The position numbers were made by a program, and so were the translations under genes. 64,000 bases of DNA from Desmodus rotundus (lineage: Eukaryota > Chordata > Mammalia > Chiroptera > Phyllostomidae), in contig NC_071398.1 of the NCBI RefSeq assembly GCF_022682495.2, positions 27,903,426 through 27,967,425 of the forward strand. Direction: 5' to 3'. Of the stretch, positions 1 to 11,067 are shown one piece after another. Numbering within the stretch: position 1 is the stretch's first letter; each line of letters opens with the position of its first letter. The notes below the pieces were generated by a model. The model worked only from the letters and a program-made list of their open reading frames with translations. It was not told the origin of the DNA and ran no database searches.

Positions 1-975
1 TCAAAGGGTCAAGGAGATGAAATGAGTTAACATGCTCAGTGAGCTTAGAGCGGTCTAGCACACTGTATGTAAGCATTGTTATGGTAAGCAAGGGGAAAAG
101 ATGAAGAGGCAACTATATTGCCAATTATTATTTTTGGATAGTGCAAAAGTACATGGTTTATTACATGGTTTACTTTTCCTTTTGGATTTTTATGTATTTC
201 TCAACTGAAGATGCATTACTTTTTTAACTTGAGAGAAAATGCTAATTAAAGAAAAGGAAGTGAAAGGGTGGTTCACTAAGTGGTATTGGGGAAAACAGGA
301 TGAAGTCAGGTTAGCCAAGTCTGCATGTTTTTCAGGTCAAGGTCATGTGTGGACTCCTCAGCTTGTCCCAGGCCCTTACTGCAGGCTTCCCTGCAAGGTT
401 GTTCATCTTCTCGTTCCTAAAGGACCCAACATCTGGGAGATAGATATCAATGCCAAGCTACAGGCTCTTAAAATATCTAAACCTCTCTAGACAGATAGAT
501 AGATATAGATATTTCCACACATACAGATATATATCCACATTTACACTTATCTATTGCGAGGGAGTCTTTAACTCTAACTATAAAAAATGCATCCCACCCA
601 AACACTCTGAATATAACTCTAACACAAGACCAACCACAATTTGCTCATTTACTTGTTTGCTTCCTTCCCTAAGACTCCTGAAAGTGTCTTCTTTCTATCC
701 CTGGCAGCTGCCACTACGCCTGACAGAGAGCAGGAAGTCCCTAAAAGTCTGCTGAAGGAATTAATAAATGAAGGAGTGCAGGAATTTATTGAATAGCAGC
801 GATTTGTGTGTCAAGATGCAGGCATAGAGCAAGATGTGGGATTTCATTTGTTTGTAGTGGACAGGGGTCAAGGAAGGGTCAAAGATGGGCAAGTAAGGCT
901 TCAGAGTTACAAGTGATGCCTAACAAAGTATTGAAGGGTGAACATGTATTTGTCCCCATAGAAAAGTAGAGAGAG
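1..975. other. Intergenic DNA upstream of KLHL36, no gene seen
   Basis: No reading frame here resembles a known protein. An AGAT-type short tandem repeat lies near 490-530. In human the gene upstream of KLHL36 is COTL1, on the opposite strand, but no COTL1 exon was recognised. Confidence 0.6.
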
Positions 976-1177
976 CCCAGGCTGGTGTGGCTCAGTGGAT
1001 TGGGTGCCGGTCTGCAAATCAAAGGGTCGCTGGTTTGATTCCTAGTCAGGGCACATGCCTGGGTTATGGGCCAGGTCCCCAGTGGGGGCCCGCAAGAGAC
1101 AACCACACATTGATGTTTCTCTCCCTCCTTTCCCCTTTCTCTAAAAATAAATAAGTAAGTAAAATCTTTTTTAAAAG
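976..1177 (+). repeat. Ves-type tRNA-derived SINE
   Basis: The head has an A-box-like TGGCTCAGTGG and a B-box-like GGTTTGATTCC, followed by the bat Ves body (AGTCAGGGCACATGCC) and an AAATAAATAAGTAAGTAAAATC tail. It is a diverged retroposed tRNA-like element and not a functional tRNA gene. Confidence 0.9.
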
Positions 1178-1310
1178 GTGGGGAGAGAGATAGGGGGCCG
1201 CAATTGAGGCAGTGACACCATCATTTAAAAGATCCTCCAGGTGATTCCAGGGCTCACTCCCTTTAATTAAAAAAATTTTTTTTCTGTACATTTGTTTCTA
1301 AGCAAATTAG

Positions 1311-1537
1311 TCTTTTTTTGGATTTTATTTAATTACTCTTAGAGAGAAAGGAAGGGAGGGAGAAAGAAAGGAGTAGAAACATCAATGTGTGAGAGAAACA
1401 TTGACTGGTTGCCCATGCACACACCCCAGCAGGGGACCTGGCCCACAACCCAGGCCTGTGCCCTGACCAGGAACCAAACCGACGACCCTTTGCCTTGTGG
1501 GCGACATCCAACCAACTGAGCCACACTGGTCAGGGTT
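1311..1537 (-). repeat. Ves-type SINE, antisense
   Basis: A T-rich tail complement comes first, then a GGAAGGGAGGGAG purine stretch, CCCTGACCAGG and an inverted A box (CTGAGCCACACTGG). CAAATTA motifs at about 1303 and 1541 are a probable short TSD. Confidence 0.9.
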
Positions 1538-2124
1538 GAACAAATTAATATTTAATACAAATCCCAGACATAAAAAGTAAAAAAAAAAAAATCCCATAAA
1601 TGTAACACATTTCAGAAAGATGCAGGATGTGGAGGGCAACAGACCGAACTAGGAATGGGAAGGGCCCATTCACACATGAAGCCACTGAGGCTCCAAGGCA
1701 AAGCCCACTCAGAGGAAAGCGACAGAACTCACCCCTGGCCAGCCCACCCCTCCTGTAGCCTCGAGACACACAATCCTGCCACCGCTGCACAAATCTTTGT
1801 TACAGCTTTGCTTTGCACCACAGGCAGCCTCTGGTGAGAGGTGCTACGGCCAGCGCGGGGACAGCGCCAGGCCCAGCCTGCTGAGGGGCTATGGGGTGCC
1901 TTGCTGGGACCCATCAGATGGAGGGGGCCAAGCTGAGTGTTATGTCTAGAAGAGAAGGAACGAAGACAGGCCTTGAGGGTGCACCGGTCATGCTGACTCC
2001 ACACCTCTTTTTTTCTTTCCTTTTCTGGCCCCCTTCATTGGCTTTATGTGACCCTGAACAGATGCTCTAGACCCTTTCAGGGGAAGACAGGGAACAGACA
2101 AACAGGAAAAGAGGGGTTGTGGTT

Positions 2125-2460
2125 TTGTTACAGCTTTATTGAGATGTAAGTCCCATATAACATTCAGTGGTTTTTAGTTTATTCAGAGTTGTGTGATAAT
2201 CAATAATTATCTAATTTCAGAAGATTTTCATCATCCTTTAAAGAAATCCCTTATTCTTTAACAGCCACACACACACCCACCTCCCACCCCCCCACACAGA
2301 CACCCGCCCCAGGCCCAGCCCCTGGCAACCACTTAATCTACTTTCTGTCTCTATGGATTTGCCTGTTCTGGATGGTTCATACACATGGAATCATATAATG
2401 TGTGTTCTTTTGTATCGGGCTTCTTTCTCTAAGCATAATGTTTCGAGGCTCATCTTGCTG
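2125..2460 (-). repeat. Antisense L1 3'-region fragment
   Basis: The segment reads as the complement of an old mammalian L1 3' region: TTACAGCTTTATTGAGATG, the CCCCTGGCAACCAC / CTACTTTCTGTCTCTATGG block and ATGGAATCATATAATG. A related antisense fragment occurs at 49300-49610. No open frame remains. Confidence 0.8.
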
Positions 2461-2499
2461 CAGCAGGAGCTGTTTCACAAACGGACAGGTTGATTGGTG

Positions 2500-2620
2500 A
2501 TGGTTAACTTCATTCATTCCACAAATATTCACTGAGCGCCTACCGTGAGCCAGCCCTGGCTGAGCCCAGCCAGAGACCCAGCCCTGGAGGGTTTCCACTG
2601 GGAGAGACAGACAATAAACC
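2500..2620 (-). repeat. L2 LINE 3' end, antisense
   Basis: TTCATTCATTCCACAAATATTCACTGAGCGCCTACCGTGAGCCAG is the complement of the typical L2 3' terminus; key words are ACAAATATTCACTGAGC and CCTACCGTGAGCC. The element is short and degraded. Confidence 0.65.
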
Positions 2621-2899
2621 AATGACAGAGAAAATGATTTACAATATTGGATGATGGTAGGAGCTAGAGTAAGGGGTAAGGCTAGAGGAAGCGTGGGTGA
2701 AGAGAGAGAATGTGACTACACAGAAAGGTCAGCACAGGCCTCACCCTAGGGTGAACGCAGGGGACTTTGCAGCGAAGACTGCAATCAGGTGAGAGACCGA
2801 AGATGCCATCACGACGTTCCCTTCCCAGCGCTCAGCTGCTGGACACTTCTCAGTTCCCCGGGGCCGGGACCTCTCCTGTCTCGTCCACGCCGTGTCCCC

Positions 2900-3700
2900 G
2901 CGCCTGGCACAGGGGGTGACACAGAGCAGGCAGAGTGACCGTGGCGATCCCGGGGCCGCGGAGCCGGCCGGGCCCCGGACCCACCGTCCGGCGCCTGCCG
3001 CCCGCCCCGGGCGCAGGCCCCGCCTCGCCGCCGCCTGAGCCCACCTCCTCCCGGCCGCCGCCATTGGCCGCGCGCGCCTCCGCCCTCGGCCTCGCACTTC
3101 CTGGCGGAGCCATGGCTGCGCACCGATCCGGCCCCCGGGCTCCGGCGCCCGCGCCCCGCCGCCCCGCCAGAGCGGCCCCGCCGCCGGGGGTCTCGGCGCC
3201 GCGCCCGTAGCGCGCCTCCCAGGTGGGCCTCCGCCGGCGCGCCTCCCGCGCGGGACCGGCCGCGCGCCGCCGGGGGCCGGGGGGCGGGCCTGCTCGGGGA
3301 CGACCCCAGCCCCCGCGAGCGCGACCCCCGTCGGCCCGCCCGCGGCCTCCCTTTGTGCAGGGGGAGGGCGTGCCGCGGCGCGGGGGAGCCGGGGGAGGGC
3401 GCCGCCACCCCCGGAGGCGGGGCAGGTGCGGCCTGTGCGGCCGGCCCTCGCGGCCCAGGTGAGTGTCCCCGCGTCCCGCCGCGGGCGCCGGCCCGGGTCG
3501 CGTCCCGACTCCGCCTTCTCCGCCTCCTCGTAGCCGGCTCGAGCCAGCCTGGGCGGCCGTTGTGCCGGCAGTTCCGCCAGGGGGTGCCGGGTCCGAACGA
3601 GCCGCAGCAGCGTCCCCGGAGACCCTGCCGGTGACGGGTGAGTGCTGGCGGGCAGCCGCGTCCGTCCCCACAACGTTGTGTTTACCCGAGCGCCGAGGTC
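2900..3700 (+). promoter_or_regulatory. KLHL36: KLHL36 CpG-island promoter and non-coding exon 1
   Basis: This is a dense GC/CpG stretch with no TATA box. An inverted CCAAT box (ATTGG, 3063-3067) lies about 30 bp upstream of an ETS-like ACTTCCTG (3096-3103), and a GCCATGGCTGCG follows at about 3110. The arrangement is typical of a housekeeping promoter, with transcription probably starting near 3080-3110. Three strong donor sites could end exon 1: CAG|GTGGGC with GT at 3223, CCCAG|GTGAGT with GT at 3459, and CGG|GTGAGT with GT at 3638. The first coding exon is reached at 5685. The + orientation is inferred from the gene. Long antisense frames across this island are GC artefacts. Confidence 0.8.
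3112..3210 (+). promoter_or_regulatory. Candidate upstream ORF in KLHL36 exon 1 (32 codons)
   Basis: An ATG in strong context (GAGCCATGG) opens a 32-residue Ala/Pro/Arg-rich frame closed by TAG at 3208-3210, wholly before the first candidate donor at 3223. If transcription starts upstream of 3112, ribosomes would meet this ORF before the KLHL36 start. The composition simply reflects the GC-rich island, so any role would be translational control and not a functional peptide. Confidence 0.35.
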
Positions 3701-4844
3701 GGGCAGGTTCAGGGTCGAAACCCGGGTAAGAAAGATTAGAGAAGAGGTTCCCTAGGGGCCCTCCGTCCCGACGTGCCCTCCGTTCCTGTGTTTACGAGAT
3801 CTTTTATGCATAACTGGGGATCGTCGCTGGCCGTGTGGATGGCCTTGATCCCCCTCGTCTGCTTCCAGGAAGCACGAAGGCAGCGGACACCCAACACTTG
3901 TAGAAATCGGCCCCAACCCACTTGCCCGGAGACAAAAGGGAACCTACACAAGGGGAAACTCTCTCTAGAAATCTTGGCCTAGAAAAGAAAGCTTTTAGCA
4001 CTCGGGGCGAACGGAGCCTTGGCTGGCTGCCTGGAGTGGTGGAGAGAGGGACCTGCAGCTTTCTGTGGTCTGACCTTGGGTGAGCCCCTCCTCCACCAGA
4101 GCCTAGGTGTCAGAAACGATGGGGCCAGCTGCCTCGGAGGGTGAAGGTGAATCAAGGAAGTCAGGGGTGTGCAGACGGCACTGCTTGAACGTGATTTCCT
4201 TCCCTTCTCTCTCTGAGCCCCCAAGCTGCTGAGGGGTCTGTCAGAAAGGACAGGGGTGGGTATAGCTGGCCATTGTCACAAAGTGGCTAATTTGTCAGGA
4301 GAAGTCTAATCTCTTCCTTCCCCCAGGCAGCTGGACAGCATGGATTGTACCTGAAGTTACTCTTTTGGGAACAATGTAGCCCCCGGGTGTGTCCCCAATT
4401 ATCTTGAAACAGTGGTGACTTTTTGTTACATTTTTTTTTTAATTAGCAAAGGCTGTTTGTTCAGTAGGTAACAAATTGACTCTTCTCAACCTAGATAGCA
4501 GAGGTAATGCTCTTCAAACCCTCAGTCCCAGTATGTGCCTGAATTACTGGCCTAGCCCTACCTCTGTGTGCTCCCCGCCCTTTTCCCAAAGTCCCCCAAA
4601 GCCTGGTTCTGTGCCGTCAGTGAGTTGCTTGGCATTGCAAAGATTGCAGAAACCTTAATGTCACCTGGCACACTGGCCCATTTCGTAGACACGACCATGA
4701 GGTCAAGAGAGGTTAACATGCTTGTTTATCCTGAATGTTCCAGGCAGGGCAAAAGCCCCAGAAGGTTTCCTGCCTGCAGGCTTTCTTTCTTTCTCCCTTC
4801 CTTCCTTCCTTCCTTTTCTTTCCTTTCTTTCAACTTTTTATGGC

Positions 4845-5035
4845 CAGGTAGAATAGCCTAGTGGTTAAGTGCATGGAAGCCACACTGGGTTGGAAACCCA
4901 ACTCTGCCAGCTCCTTCCTGTGTGACGCTGTCTCATTACTTCCCGTCACTGCTATCAACTTCCTCCTCCACAAACTGAGGAAAATAATAGTGCTGGCCTC
5001 ATGGGGCTGTTGTAGGATTCAATCAAGAAAGCATT
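4845..5035 (+). repeat. MIR SINE
   Basis: The core matches the mammal-wide MIR layout: AATAGCCTAGTGGTTAAGTG, GGAAACCCAACTCTGCC, then CAAACTGAGGAAAATAATAGTG and GGCTGTTGTAGGATT. It is ancient and diverged. Confidence 0.85.
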
Positions 5036-5149
5036 CAAACCAGTACCTATGTCTAGAACATGGTTTATATGTCATCACTGCACCACATCCTTAACTTCAT
5101 CATATTTTAGAGGTAGGACTCTCTCACAGGCTGGGTCACATTCAGCAGA

Positions 5150-5310
5150 GCATCACAAAGAAGGGCTCAGGTTTGGTTCCCAGCCATTTACTAGCTTTGG
5201 GACCTTTAACTCAGTAACCTCATCTGTAAAATGGGACGTGTGACATCAGCCTGGCCAAGTAGTTGTGGGGGTTAAATGAATCAGCACATGTAAGTAAATC
5301 TCGTAGTTTG
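5150..5310 (+). repeat. MIR SINE, second copy
   Basis: GCCATTTACTAGCTTTGGGACC, AACCTCATCTGTAAAATGGG and GGGGTTAAATGAATCAGCAC occur in MIR order, about 120 bp after the previous copy. The key word is CTCATCTGTAAAATGGG. Confidence 0.85.
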
Positions 5311-5700
5311 GTTCCAGGGTCATTTTCTGGGCCCTGAAATGATAACTCTTGTCATTATAGCCTTGGCCTAGCCAAAGGCCTCTGTGAGAGCAGGCATTAG
5401 AAGGTAGGTATTTGTAGGAGGTAGTTTTAGCTAAAGACATGGTTTGGCTGGATTTTAGATGCCAAAGGAACACTTGTTAAATGTTCTAATTCTAATAACC
5501 TGATATTTTCAACTCACGGCATCAGAGTTGCTTGTGTTGATAGGGCACTGCTTTCTCTCCCTCTGTCTTCCAATGTGACTGCTTCCACCCTTGTCGTTGC
5601 TATAGTCCAGCAGAGCCCACAATTAATGAGTGTCCTAGAGTCGTTGCTATCACTGTGTGCTCAGAAATCCTCTTTTCGTTGTAGGACTGTGACCTCTTTT

Positions 5701-5763
5701 ATGATGGAGGGAAGCCGGCAGACAAGAGTGTCTCGACCCTACAAGATCAGCGAATCTTCAAAG
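5701..5763 (+). CDS. KLHL36: KLHL36 coding exon 2 (translation start)
   Basis: The exon begins at 5685 after TTTTCGTTGTAG and ends at the donor AAG|GTCTGT (GT at 5764-5765). Two in-frame ATGs are adjacent. The first (5701) has a weak context, with T at -3 and A at +4. The second (5704) has A at -3 and G at +4. Starting at 5701 gives a 616-aa product, the length I know for mammalian KLHL36; starting at 5704 gives 615. I chose 5701, but initiation at either is possible by leaky scanning. The exon encodes 21 residues ([21 protein letters not shown]), a basic, probably flexible segment ahead of the BTB domain. The exon ends in phase 0 and joins the exon at 9994. Confidence 0.93.
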
Positions 5764-7109
5764 GTCTGTGAATGGTTGCTCACCACCTGTGCAGAGTGCC
5801 TAGGAAGTGTGACGTTTTTCTGATGAGCCATTCTTAACGGACACACTGGTTTTCTGTTGTTGGTTGTGGTGGTAATCTCCTTAGAGGCAGCACGGGCCAG
5901 GAGTGGAGGAACCATAAAATCAGGGAGCTAGAAGTGTGAGGGATGTTAGAGACACGACTCACCTCATTTATTCTGCACCTCACCCCTGAGGTGGGTGGAA
6001 AAGGATAAATGCAGTGGGATTGCCATTCCCCTCCGGCGGCTCAAGAGCTCCGAGGCCAAGTCCATTGAGAAGCCAGTGCCGACCTTACAGCGGGGGGGCA
6101 GAGTGTTGCATACTTGGATGTTAAGGCCCTAGGATCCTCGCCCATAGTGACTTTCTGAGGTTCCAGGAGTGCAAGAAGGTGGCTTCCCAGGGCTGGGCTA
6201 TCAACCTGTGTTACACTGGCTCTATCAAAATCACACTAGGAGAAGGTGAGAAGGAAGGTGTCATACTAGAAATGCGTATCTGGCCCCACCCCAGACCTGC
6301 TCAACTAAAATCTGAGAGCTGGACCTGGGAATCTATACCTTCAACAAACTCCTGCAGGGCCTGGCAGCAGCCCCTGCCCCCGCAGCTGCTATAAGCAAGG
6401 GTTGGGGGACCAATCTTCGGGATAGTTCTCACTTACACCTGCCTCTTTATACATATCAGTAACACCATCTTTTCTTCTCTTGGAGATTAAATTTTATGGT
6501 TATCTTAGATCATCATTTTCAGGGAGACCGGTATTTCCCCCAAGGGAGTAGAATTGTTTCTCGGGATATGGAAAGAATTTTACTTGTTATGATGAGAGCA
6601 CAGCTATGCATATAGTACCTGCATAGATGAACAGAGTATGTGTGGTATTAATATTTCATGGGGGCTATTAGAAAAAATACCTTAAAAGACTGAAAAAGAA
6701 TGTTGAGAAAGACCCCATTAAATAAAGGGAGTTGTGAGCAGACTATAGATTTGAGAAAAAATGAGAGAAAGAGGTTCTACAGATGTGCCTAAAAGAAAAC
6801 CAGGGTGTAACTCTCAGAAGAGGTTGGTTCTCTGGAGAAACGCTCTCCTATTTCCATCTGCATCCACTGAGCAGGCTCTGCCAAGCCTGGCTTTATCTGC
6901 TGTGGAAACCCAGGAAGGCCTCACTGCTGTCTCAAAGGGGCTTTGTTCCAGAGCTTGGCTGAGGAGACAGTGTAGCTTTCTAAGTTTGATAGCACTAGAA
7001 ATCTGCGCTCCTGAAAGCCAGATTCTGAGTTGCTTTCTTTCTGAATCGACGCTTTCGGAAGTAGGGTTCTCTTGGTTGATTGTATTTATGTTCCTAACTA
7101 TAAGTGTAC

Positions 7110-7445
7110 CTTGATTTTCTAAACACACTCATGTAGCCTGTACCCAGAATAAATAATAAGAATAAGAATAATAATTGTCATACCCCTCCAGTCCATACAG
7201 TGCCACTCTCCCAACTTCCAACATTGCAGGTTTGCCCGCCCTTGAACTTTGTGTACCTGAGTCAGAAGGTAGGTGTTCCTGTGTGCCTGGCTCCGTTCAC
7301 TCAGCATTATGATCTGAGATTCACCCCAGTTGCCATGCATAGTGGTAGATTGTTCCTTCTCAGTGCAGCGGAGTGTCCTATTGTGTGACCACCCCTGTTC
7401 GTTTATCTGCTCTGAAATGTGCTGATCCATTTTGGTGCTGAGTGC
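7110..7445 (-). repeat. Antisense L1M fragment
   Basis: The block runs ACTTTGTGTACCTGAGTC, CTCCGTTCACTCAGCATTATG, CAGTTGCCATGCATAG, then GAGTGTCCTATTGTGTG and CTGATCCATTTTGGTGCTGAG. This order is the complement of a standard L1M 3' region. It is heavily diverged. Confidence 0.7.
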
Positions 7446-8942
7446 GTTTTTAACGTGAAGTCCCCCATTCCTGCTGTGTCTGTCCAGTGTCAGCTCCTGA
7501 GTACCTGTGTTTCTTCACCCACCTTGCCTTGCCTTTGATAAAATCACTAACGTAGGAAATGAAGGAATAAACAGGGTTAATACTATCAGAAAATGTTGGG
7601 GGCTGGGGGCCCCGAAATTATGTGAAATTCTGCTGTAAAAGGGACATCAGTTATTGATGTCCCTTTGAAACTGGGAAGCCATGTTTGTCTGTTTTTTGAA
7701 AGTTCTCATCTCTGCAGCTACATGAAGATAATCAGAAACGGGCTGTAATGGAGACCCAGGTACCGAATTGAATGTGCCTACTTAGCATGGAGACCCAGCT
7801 TGAGAAGCAGCGCTGCCCTTTTCCCTGCCCTGGCTCACTGGAGCAGATGGCTCCCCTTGGCAGCTGTCATCCGGGGCTTTCCCTGATCCTGCCCCTTGGG
7901 GCTGTTTCTCTTCTTACACAGCAGCCTGGGGTCATGTGTATCCCCATTTAAGTGTGGCGTCCCGGCACCCCATCAGCTTAGAGACAACCAGGGGCCCGGT
8001 GTAGGCAGACAGCCCACCTGATGCCCCTCACTGCTTCTCTCGGGACACTGAGCTTTTACTGTTATAGGACAGACTGCTGCTGCCGTGCTTTCTAATTTCC
8101 TTTCTTCAGTCCACACCCGCGAGGGGCCCCACACCAGTGTGCTGGAGCCCAGGTCATTGCTGCTTAGTTAGAAGCCAGAACCAGGGTAGCCTGGCTTTTT
8201 CTGCTACTAAGCAGAATAAACAGAGTTATCCATATACAGGACCTAGGAAACCATCCTATAACAGAAGAGCAGTCGAGCCTGGCTCTCCAAACTTGGATGG
8301 GCAGGAAGATCTAGGCAATATCTGTCTGGTGTCCTCATCAGAGTGTGGGCTCATTGTCCGCTCCCGTCATGTAGGTGGAGCAATTGATGTTGGAATTAGC
8401 CAGATGAGGCAGAACCACAGGGAAATAAAGGACCTCAATTACAGATGTGTTGGAAGCAGTGAGGAGCAGATTTGGAGGGGAAGAAAGAAATGAGACCCAC
8501 TGCTCTAGGACATGTGTGGACAAGTAACCTGTAAGAATTGGGCAACTTGTAAGCTAGTCACACAGCTGCCCACAACTACTAAGCCCTCAGCCCATCTGCC
8601 TTTCTACCACCATCTCCCCTTTTCAGGCTTAGTGCCCAGCCAGCCCTTCTCAATTGCCCTCAAGTCAACCAGCTCCCTAGTTGATATTTCTGAATGGCCT
8701 GTTTTTCTCTGTATCAAATTTTCTTACTGTTTTTGTAGTGAGGAAATAAGGAAGTGCTCAGTATCCTCAAAGCCAAAAGTATAATTAGTCCTCCATGGAT
8801 TTAGAAGTGATTGTCTAGGGCTGACGTATCTTTGTATCCTCAAAAGCGCATGCCAGGCATATAGCACCCAGTAAGTGCCTCCTAACTTAAATTTATGGAA
8901 TTAATTCATATTCATCGTCCATATTAATTGATTTGTTAATTC

Positions 8943-9180
8943 CAGTATAGCGTGGTGATCACAGGTTTGGGCTCTGGAATCAGACCTAGGTTCAAATCTC
9001 AGCCCTACTTCAGTCACTCTGGGGGTTTGGGCACATTTCTCAGTCTCTGGCCTCGTTTTTCCTCATCTGGAAAACAGGGGTTATAATAACAGACATTCCC
9101 TTGGAGGGTTTTCGTGCTGCTCTAGTGAGAGTGCAGGTCAAGTGCCCAGCACCGTGCAGGGTACATACAAGCCCTCAGGA
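8943..9180 (+). repeat. MIR SINE, near full length
   Basis: It runs in MIR order: AGTATAGCGTGGTGATCACAGG, GGCTCTGGAATCAGACC, GGTTCAAATCTCAGCCC, CTCATCTGGAAAACAGGGG, TTATAATAACAGACATTCCC and a CAAGTGCCCAGCACCGTG end. It is one of the best-preserved MIRs here. Confidence 0.9.
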
Positions 9181-9384
9181 AAATATAGTGTTTTTACATT
9201 TTACATACATTGTATCTCTTTAACCCTGGCAGTGGCCGGTGAAGCCATGTTTCTGGAAGTAGGATCTCCAGAGCGCCTGAGTTGGGATCACTAAAATGGG
9301 GGTCTCTGTAGCACGACCATGTGCCTTTCTAAGGCACAGAGAAAGCTGTCTTCCCACGGCACAGAGCCTCAGTGGGACTGATGA

Positions 9385-9600
9385 TCTCAACAGCTTCCCT
9401 CGAGCAGGCTCTTTGCCGTGACTGTCTCATTAACAACCCCCCGCCCCCCAGAATCCAAGCGGCGAATACCCCTCACCCTCACTTGTGAGATAAGGAAATG
9501 GAGGCTCAGAGCCCCCTCATGGCTCAACCAAGATCACACAGCTGGTGAGTGGCAGAGCTGGGTGCAAACCCTGATTCTGTCTGCCTTTACGGGCTACATC
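9385..9600 (-). repeat. MIR SINE, antisense
   Basis: TTGTGAGATAAGGAAATGGAGG, CACACAGCTGGTGAGTGGCAG and GGTGCAAACCCTGATTCTGTC form the complement of the MIR core. The copy sits about 400 bp before the exon-3 acceptor. Confidence 0.8.
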
Positions 9601-9993
9601 TGGAGCCACTCTCCATCCTGACAGGACAGCATTTTTCCAGTCTGTTTGCTCGTGACCCACAGGAAGAAAGGGAGGGAGGGAAGGAAGGAAGAAAACTTAT
9701 AGGAATCTTATTTATAAAGAAGGAAAAGAGAGAAATGAGGAAGAGAGGAAAGAAGGTTGATTTTAGGGATTTTCATTATAAAGAAGGAGAAGAAGGAACG
9801 AAGGATGTATATAATACACACACACACCCTTATTTCCTGCAGTGTGCTCCATCTTATTTCTCATTCTCCTTCATTCCGCTCTATTTAAAATGCTGGTCAC
9901 GTCCCACTAGACTGACTCCTGCGGCTGTGGGTGGGTTGCGGTTGGTGCGCTCCCTCTCTTTGGGCCCAGGTGCAATCAGGTGCTCTTCCACAG

Positions 9994-11067
9994 GTATACC
10001 GCTGGGCTGAGCACTCAACCACAGTGCTGCAGCGGCTGAATGAGCAGCGTCTACATGGCCTCTTCTGTGACATTGTCCTGGTGGCCGACGAGCAGCGAGT
10101 GCCAGCTCACCGCAACCTGCTGGCTGTGTGCAGTGACTACTTCAATTCCATGTTCACCCTGGGCATGCGTGAGGCCTTCCAGAAGGAGGTGGAGCTGATT
10201 GGAGCCTCCTACATTGGCCTCAAGGCCGTGGTGGACTTCTTGTATGGTGGAGAGTTGGCGCTGGACGGCGGCAACATTGACTACATCCTGGAGACGGCCC
10301 ACCTGCTGCAGATCTGGACTGTGGTGGATTTCTGCTGTGAGTACCTGGAGCAGGAGGTGAGCGAGGACAACTACCTGTATCTGCAGGAGCTGGCCTCCAT
10401 CTACAGCCTCAAGCGGCTGGATGCCTTCATTGACGGCTTTATCCTGAGCCACTTCGGCACGCTGTCCTTCACGCCCGACTTCCTGCAGAACATCTCCATG
10501 CAGAAGCTGTGCCTCTACCTGAGCAGCAGCGAGGTGCAGCGGGAATGCGAGCATGACCTGCTGCAGGCCGCCCTGCAATGGCTGACGCAGCAGCCGGAGC
10601 GCGAGGCCCACGCCTACCAGGTGCTGGAGCACATCCACTTCCCGCTCATCCCCAAGAACGACCTGCTACACCGAGTCAAGCCAGCTGTGTGCTCACTGCT
10701 GCCCCGGGAGGCCAACTGTGAAGGCTTCATCGAGGAGGCCGTGTGCTACCACAACAGCCTGGCAGCCCAGCCGGTCATGCAGACCAAGCGCACGGCGCTC
10801 CGCACCAACGAGGAGTGCCTGCTGTTTGTGGGTGGCGAGGTCTCCGAACGGTGTCTGGAGCTCAGTGATGACACCTGCTACCTGGACGCCAAGAGTGAGC
10901 AGTGGGTCAAGGAGACACCCCTGCCGGCCCGGCGGAGCCACCACTGTGTTGCCGTGCTGGGGGGGTTCATCTTCATCGCTGGTGGCAGCTTCTCGAGGGA
11001 CAATGGAGGGGACGCAGCGTCCAATCTTCTTTATAGGTATGACCCCCGCTGTAAACAGTGGATCAAG
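9994..11067 (+). CDS. KLHL36: KLHL36 coding exon 3: BTB, BACK and first Kelch repeats
   Basis: This exon encodes 358 residues (22-379) with both boundaries in phase 0. The acceptor CTCTTCCACAG precedes GTATACCGC and the donor is AAG|GTGAGA (GT at 11068). Residues of about 45-145 form the BTB domain ([20 protein letters not shown], then YFNSMF). About 150-260 form BACK, with QLA-type text ([19 protein letters not shown]). The first Kelch double glycines lie at 301-302 (FVGG) and 351-352 (IAGG). In this family the BTB and 3-box region bind the cullin-3 N terminus and dimerise, so KLHL36 is regarded as a substrate adaptor for a CUL3-RBX1 ubiquitin ligase. Its substrate is not evident from sequence. 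Reading continues open for 45 nt past the donor, so intron retention would add 14 residues and then stop at 11110-11112. Codon use is GC-rich, and antisense frames here are shadows. Confidence 0.97.

Larger units (their letters stand above)
3701..5684 (+). other. KLHL36: KLHL36 intron 1
   Basis: This is non-coding sequence between the CpG island and the acceptor TCTTTTCGTTGTAG at 5671-5684. It contains a TTTC/CCTT pyrimidine repeat (about 4785-4830) and two MIR copies, and no other exon was recognised. Confidence 0.7.
5764..9993 (+). other. KLHL36: KLHL36 intron 2 (4,230 bp)
   Basis: The donor is GTCTGT and the acceptor is TGCTCTTCCACAG ending at 9993. The intron holds an antisense L1M fragment (about 7110-7445), a sense MIR (8945-9180), an antisense MIR (9390-9600), a GGAA-rich run (about 9663-9700) and a short CA run near 9813. 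No Ves SINE and no alternative coding exon were recognised. Confidence 0.8.

Noticed and set aside
2741..3673. Antisense frames of up to 310 codons across the KLHL36 CpG island
   Set aside because: Composition is Arg/Ala/Gly/Pro from GC-rich DNA with few stops; there is no domain and no splice logic, and overlapping frames are equally long.
9549..10010. 153-codon frame running into KLHL36 exon 3
   Set aside because: It crosses MIR and GGAA-repeat sequence and uses a frame different from KLHL36; no domain.
10051..10638. 195-codon frame antisense to KLHL36 exon 3
   Set aside because: A shadow of the strongly coding sense strand, with no family resemblance.
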